DNA from: Acidobacteriota bacterium
Lineage (GTDB): Bacteria; Acidobacteriota; Blastocatellia; Pyrinomonadales; Pyrinomonadaceae
Length of the DNA stretch: 9,538 nt
Reading direction: 5' to 3'
NCBI GenBank assembly: GCA_020199975.1
Contig: JAIVJP010000006.1
Span: 1-9,538, forward strand
The stretch's first letter is position 1; the number at the start of each line of letters is the position of its first letter. Position numbers and translations under genes: made by a program. Below, in pieces: positions 7,943-9,538 of this stretch. Under the pieces are notes generated by a model, which worked only from the letters and a program-made list of their open reading frames with translations, had not been told where the DNA came from and ran no database searches.

Positions 7943-7972
7943 TTGCACGGCACAAACGTTGCGATGTATATT
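7943..7972 (+). promoter_or_regulatory. Sigma70-type promoter for the candidate small RNA
   Basis: TTGCAC (7943-7948; 4 of 6 to TTGACA) and TATATT (7967-7972; 5 of 6 to TATAAT) are separated by 18 bases, with TG directly before the -10 box. Transcription would start near 7979-7980, just before the first strong hairpin. It is the best promoter-like pair I see in the glmM-aroB gap. Confidence 0.5.
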
Positions 7973-7978
7973 GTGGGG

Positions 7979-8092
7979 CAAGAGAGACGGTTGGTGAATC
8001 CTCCGTCTCAAGTGGTTGCTGGGGTGAGGACAGTGACCACGAATATGGATGGGCGCGACGCACTCCCACGTATGTCGCGCCCATTCGCTTTT
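7979..8092 (+). ncRNA. Candidate small structured RNA, about 113 nt, unassigned family
   Basis: Three hairpins follow one another with almost no slack. Hairpin I: GAGACGG (7984-7990) with CCGTCTC (8003-8009), a perfect 7-bp stem and a 12-base loop. Hairpin II: GTGGTTGCTG (8012-8021) with CAGTGACCAC (8031-8040), 10 bp including two adjacent G-U pairs, with the 9-base loop GGGTGAGGA. Hairpin III: a GC-rich 13-bp stem (8047-8059 with 8074-8086) then GCTTTT, acting as terminator. A promoter-like pair sits immediately upstream. TCCT in loop I (7999-8002) is complementary to AGGA in loop II (8027-8030), so a kissing contact is possible. I do not recognise tRNA, SRP RNA, 6S, tmRNA, RNase P RNA or a common riboswitch. 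A cis-acting leader of aroB is the main alternative, but I see no antiterminator and aroB starts about 200 bases later. Confidence 0.5.
8047..8092 (+). terminator. Intrinsic terminator-like hairpin
   Basis: GGATGGGCGCGAC (8047-8059) pairs with GTCGCGCCCATTC (8074-8086) over 13 bp with one G-U pair, loop of 14 bases, followed by GCTTTT (8087-8092). The stem is long and GC-rich, as expected for an intrinsic terminator, but the T-run has only four bases and is set off by GC. It most likely ends the candidate small RNA; it lies too far from glmM (253 bases after its stop) to be its obvious terminator, although read-through from glmM would also end here. Confidence 0.6.
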
Positions 8093-8115
8093 GTTGGAGC
8101 CTTCCGACTTACATC

Positions 8116-8248
8116 ATTGCCGATTGCCGATTTACGAGTTTACGGAAGATGAAGCTGGAAAGTTAGAATGAACCCGTGAACAATTCGAATCGGCAATCGG
8201 CAATTGGAAATCCGCAATGTTAGAATCGGCAATCGGCAATTGGAAATC
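8116..8248 (+). repeat. AATCGGC direct and inverted repeats in the aroB leader
   Basis: A 26-base sequence beginning GAATCGGCAATCGGCAATTG occurs perfectly at 8187-8212 and again at 8223-8248 (period 36). Inside each is a 7-base tandem, AATCGGC. A 17-base inverted copy, ATTGCCGATTGCCGATT, lies at 8116-8132 and is perfectly complementary to 8188-8204 and equally to 8224-8240. A transcript could therefore fold into either of two exclusive 17-bp hairpins. The block ends 42 bases before the aroB start. The A-rich arm points the same way as the arrays before cdaA and ybbR. No T-run follows either hairpin. Confidence 0.75.
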
Positions 8249-8276
8249 GAGAATGCCTTGAGTAGTGGCACACTTC

Positions 8277-8281
8277 AGGAG
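8277..8281 (+). promoter_or_regulatory. Ribosome binding site deciding the aroB start
   Basis: AGGAG sits 9 bases before the in-frame TTG at 8291. It is the only good Shine-Dalgarno sequence near the conserved N-terminus of AroB, and it argues against starting at the upstream TTG at 8204, which falls inside the repeat block. Confidence 0.65.
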
Positions 8282-8290
8282 TTTGAAAAC

Positions 8291-9433
8291 TTGCAGCGAC
8301 TTAATGTGCGGTTGGCCGTCGCAAAGCACCGATACGAGATCAAAATCGGGCGCAGAACTCTGCCGGAATTAGGCGACGAGATTCATAGTTGGTTGCCTCA
8401 TCGAGCGCGCCGCGTTGCCGTTATCTCAAACCAGAAAGTTTTCAGTTTATACGGCGGGCAAACGCTTAAGAGCTTACGTGCCGCACAGTATGTTGTTTCT
8501 CACTGGTTGATGGGTGACGGAGAGCAGCACAAGACACTGGCCACCGTCCAGAAGGCGCTTCTTTTTCTCAGCGAGACCGGACTTGAGCGCACTGATGCGG
8601 TGGTGGCTTTGGGCGGAGGAGTGATTGGCGATTTGGCGGGCTTTGCCGCAGCTACTTACCTGCGGGGAATCCCATTCTTTCAAGTACCTACGACGCTCAT
8701 CGCCCAGATTGATTCCTCAGTTGGGGGCAAGACGGGGGTTAATTTGCCACACGGCAAAAACCTGGTGGGCGCATTTCATCAACCTTGCGGAGTCTTGATT
8801 GATACGGAAACGTTAACCACTCTGGCCGGGCGCGATCTCGTTTCCGGATGGTGCGAGAGTATCAAGCAGGGCGCTGTCGGTAACCGAACTCTCTTCAAAC
8901 AAACCCGGGACTATCTCAAAACGATTAAATCAAATCCTGATGCGCTTGTTTCGCCGGCACTGGAAAAGCTCATCCGATCTCAGTGTGCTTTCAAGGCTGC
9001 GATCGTCACTGGCGATGAACGCGAAACAACAGAGCGTACAGACCATCTTTCGCGGCGGGTCTTAAACTTCGGACACACAGTCGGCCACGCACTGGAAAGC
9101 ATTACAAAATACCGACGCTTTCGTCACGGAGAAGCGGTCGGTTACGGCATGCTCGTTGCCGGTCAGATGTCGAAAGATCTGGGCTTGCTTGCCACATCCG
9201 AGTTAGAATTACTACGAGCTACGGTTCGGTTGGCCGGATCATTGCCCGCAGCAAGTGACCTGGATGAAGGTGCGATCATGCGTTCAATTCTACGCGATAA
9301 AAAAAGCGTGGATGGTCGTATCAAGTGGGTTCTGCTCGAACGAATAGGACGTGCTCGGATAGTTGATGGCAGAGAGATCACGCCTCGCCTTTTGCGGGGT
9401 TCGATAACAGATGGTCTTAAGAAGAACTTTTAA
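8291..9433 (+). CDS. aroB: 3-dehydroquinate synthase AroB
   Basis: Second step of the shikimate pathway in the cytoplasm: converts DAHP to 3-dehydroquinate using NAD+ and a divalent metal. From the TTG at 8291 the protein has 380 residues, slightly above the usual 350-370. Motifs in order: GDGEQHKTL (75-83), the dinucleotide-binding LGGGVIGDLAGF (107-118), YLRGIPFFQVPTTLIAQIDSSVGGKTGVN (123-151), GKNLVGAFHQP, the metal ligand Glu189 in ESIKQGA, His262 in NFGHTVGHALE, His279 in RHGEAVGYGM, and DKK at 336-338. All key residues are present. A longer version from TTG 8204 would add 29 residues encoded by perfect repeats and unlike any AroB N-terminus, so it is rejected. ATG is absent in frame near the start, so a TTG start is inferred from AGGAG spacing; GTG at 8306 is the next alternative. 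No other shikimate gene is visible here. Confidence 0.95.
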   Translation: MQRLNVRLAVAKHRYEIKIGRRTLPELGDEIHSWLPHRARRVAVISNQKVFSLYGGQTLKSLRAAQYVVSHWLMGDGEQHKTLATVQKALLFLSETGLERTDAVVALGGGVIGDLAGFAAATYLRGIPFFQVPTTLIAQIDSSVGGKTGVNLPHGKNLVGAFHQPCGVLIDTETLTTLAGRDLVSGWCESIKQGAVGNRTLFKQTRDYLKTIKSNPDALVSPALEKLIRSQCAFKAAIVTGDERETTERTDHLSRRVLNFGHTVGHALESITKYRRFRHGEAVGYGMLVAGQMSKDLGLLATSELELLRATVRLAGSLPAASDLDEGAIMRSILRDKKSVDGRIKWVLLERIGRARIVDGREITPRLLRGSITDGLKKNF

Positions 9434-9538
9434 GAATTGGGTACGTACCGGTCGCTTACCATGCTTTATCCTTACAAGGACCTGATGCAGAACAAGGCGG
9501 ATGCCGCGGCCGCGCTGTCGTAAACCCCTCTACATGGG

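Larger units (their letters stand above)
7795..8290. other. 496-base gene-free region between glmM and aroB
   Basis: The first part (7795-7942) shows no gene and no clear terminator for glmM; CCTGG at 7852 and again at 7863 is only a short direct repeat. The middle (7943-8092) holds a putative promoter, three hairpins and a terminator, listed separately as a candidate small RNA. The last part (8093-8290) holds the aroB leader with inverted and direct AATCGGC repeats and the aroB ribosome binding site. Open frames that cross the region run through strong hairpins and perfect repeats and resemble no family. Confidence 0.6.

Noticed and set aside
7984..8009. tRNA-like T-arm (GG...GAATCC)
   Set aside because: No cloverleaf, anticodon arm or acceptor stem can be formed around it; the bases belong to hairpin I.
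7964..8152. Open frame across the candidate small RNA (starts MYIVGQERRL)
   Set aside because: Its codons are dictated by perfect hairpin stems and the left repeat arm, there is no ribosome binding site, and the protein resembles nothing known. A structured RNA explains the sequence better.
8116..8248. CRISPR array
   Set aside because: There are only two direct copies plus an inverted one, with a 10-base interval instead of a spacer, and no cas genes nearby.
9461..9523. 20-codon frame after aroB (starts MLYPYKDLMQ), and the 10-base palindrome GGTACGTACC at 9440-9449
   Set aside because: No ribosome binding site and no homology by eye. The frame is simply the aroB frame continuing after its stop. 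A 10-base palindrome alone is not evidence of an operator.

Overview
The window reads as a chromosomal segment of an Acidobacteriota-like bacterium, possibly class Blastocatellia. This is inferred from protein style and layout, not from any database search. The indicators are a membrane Ser/Thr kinase fused to a C-terminal TolB/WD40-like (PD40) propeller next to a TPR protein with the C-terminal pattern 'DPRF..LRSDPRF..L.RRVGIP', a cdaA-ybbR-glmM cluster, and short AATCGCAAATC-type repeat arrays between genes. All recognised genes lie on the + strand.

Layout. Positions 2-262 hold the 3' end of a TPR-type protein that begins outside the window. Positions 333-3020 encode an 895-residue transmembrane Ser/Thr kinase with an extracytoplasmic propeller. 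A 342-base gap follows with no convincing gene. Positions 3363-4310 encode a ZnT9-like cation diffusion facilitator. Next come cdaA (4438-5295, diadenylate cyclase), ybbR/cdaR (5427-6398, membrane-anchored regulator) and glmM (6418-7794, phosphoglucosamine mutase). This is the classic trio linking c-di-AMP synthesis to UDP-GlcNAc and cell-wall precursor supply. After a 496-base gene-free stretch, aroB (8291-9433, 3-dehydroquinate synthase) closes the window, followed by about 105 bases with nothing recognisable.

The most interesting non-coding signal is in the glmM-aroB gap. A sigma70-like promoter (7943-7972) is followed by three consecutive strong hairpins, the last resembling an intrinsic terminator (8047-8092). 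Together they look like a free-standing small RNA of about 113 nt that I cannot assign to a known family. Between it and aroB lies a repeat system: a 26-base sequence present twice as a perfect direct repeat, plus a 17-base inverted copy, so two mutually exclusive hairpins are possible in the aroB leader. Related A-rich arrays precede cdaA and ybbR in the same orientation, and the one before ybbR is part of a roughly 95-base imperfect palindrome.

How the genes fit together: CdaA makes c-di-AMP at the membrane, YbbR is expected to modulate CdaA from the outside, and GlmM makes glucosamine-1-phosphate for peptidoglycan and is a known CdaA partner in Firmicutes. AroB feeds aromatic amino-acid synthesis. 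The kinase and TPR genes are signalling genes, and the CDF gene is metal transport; neither has an evident link to the cda cluster beyond adjacency.
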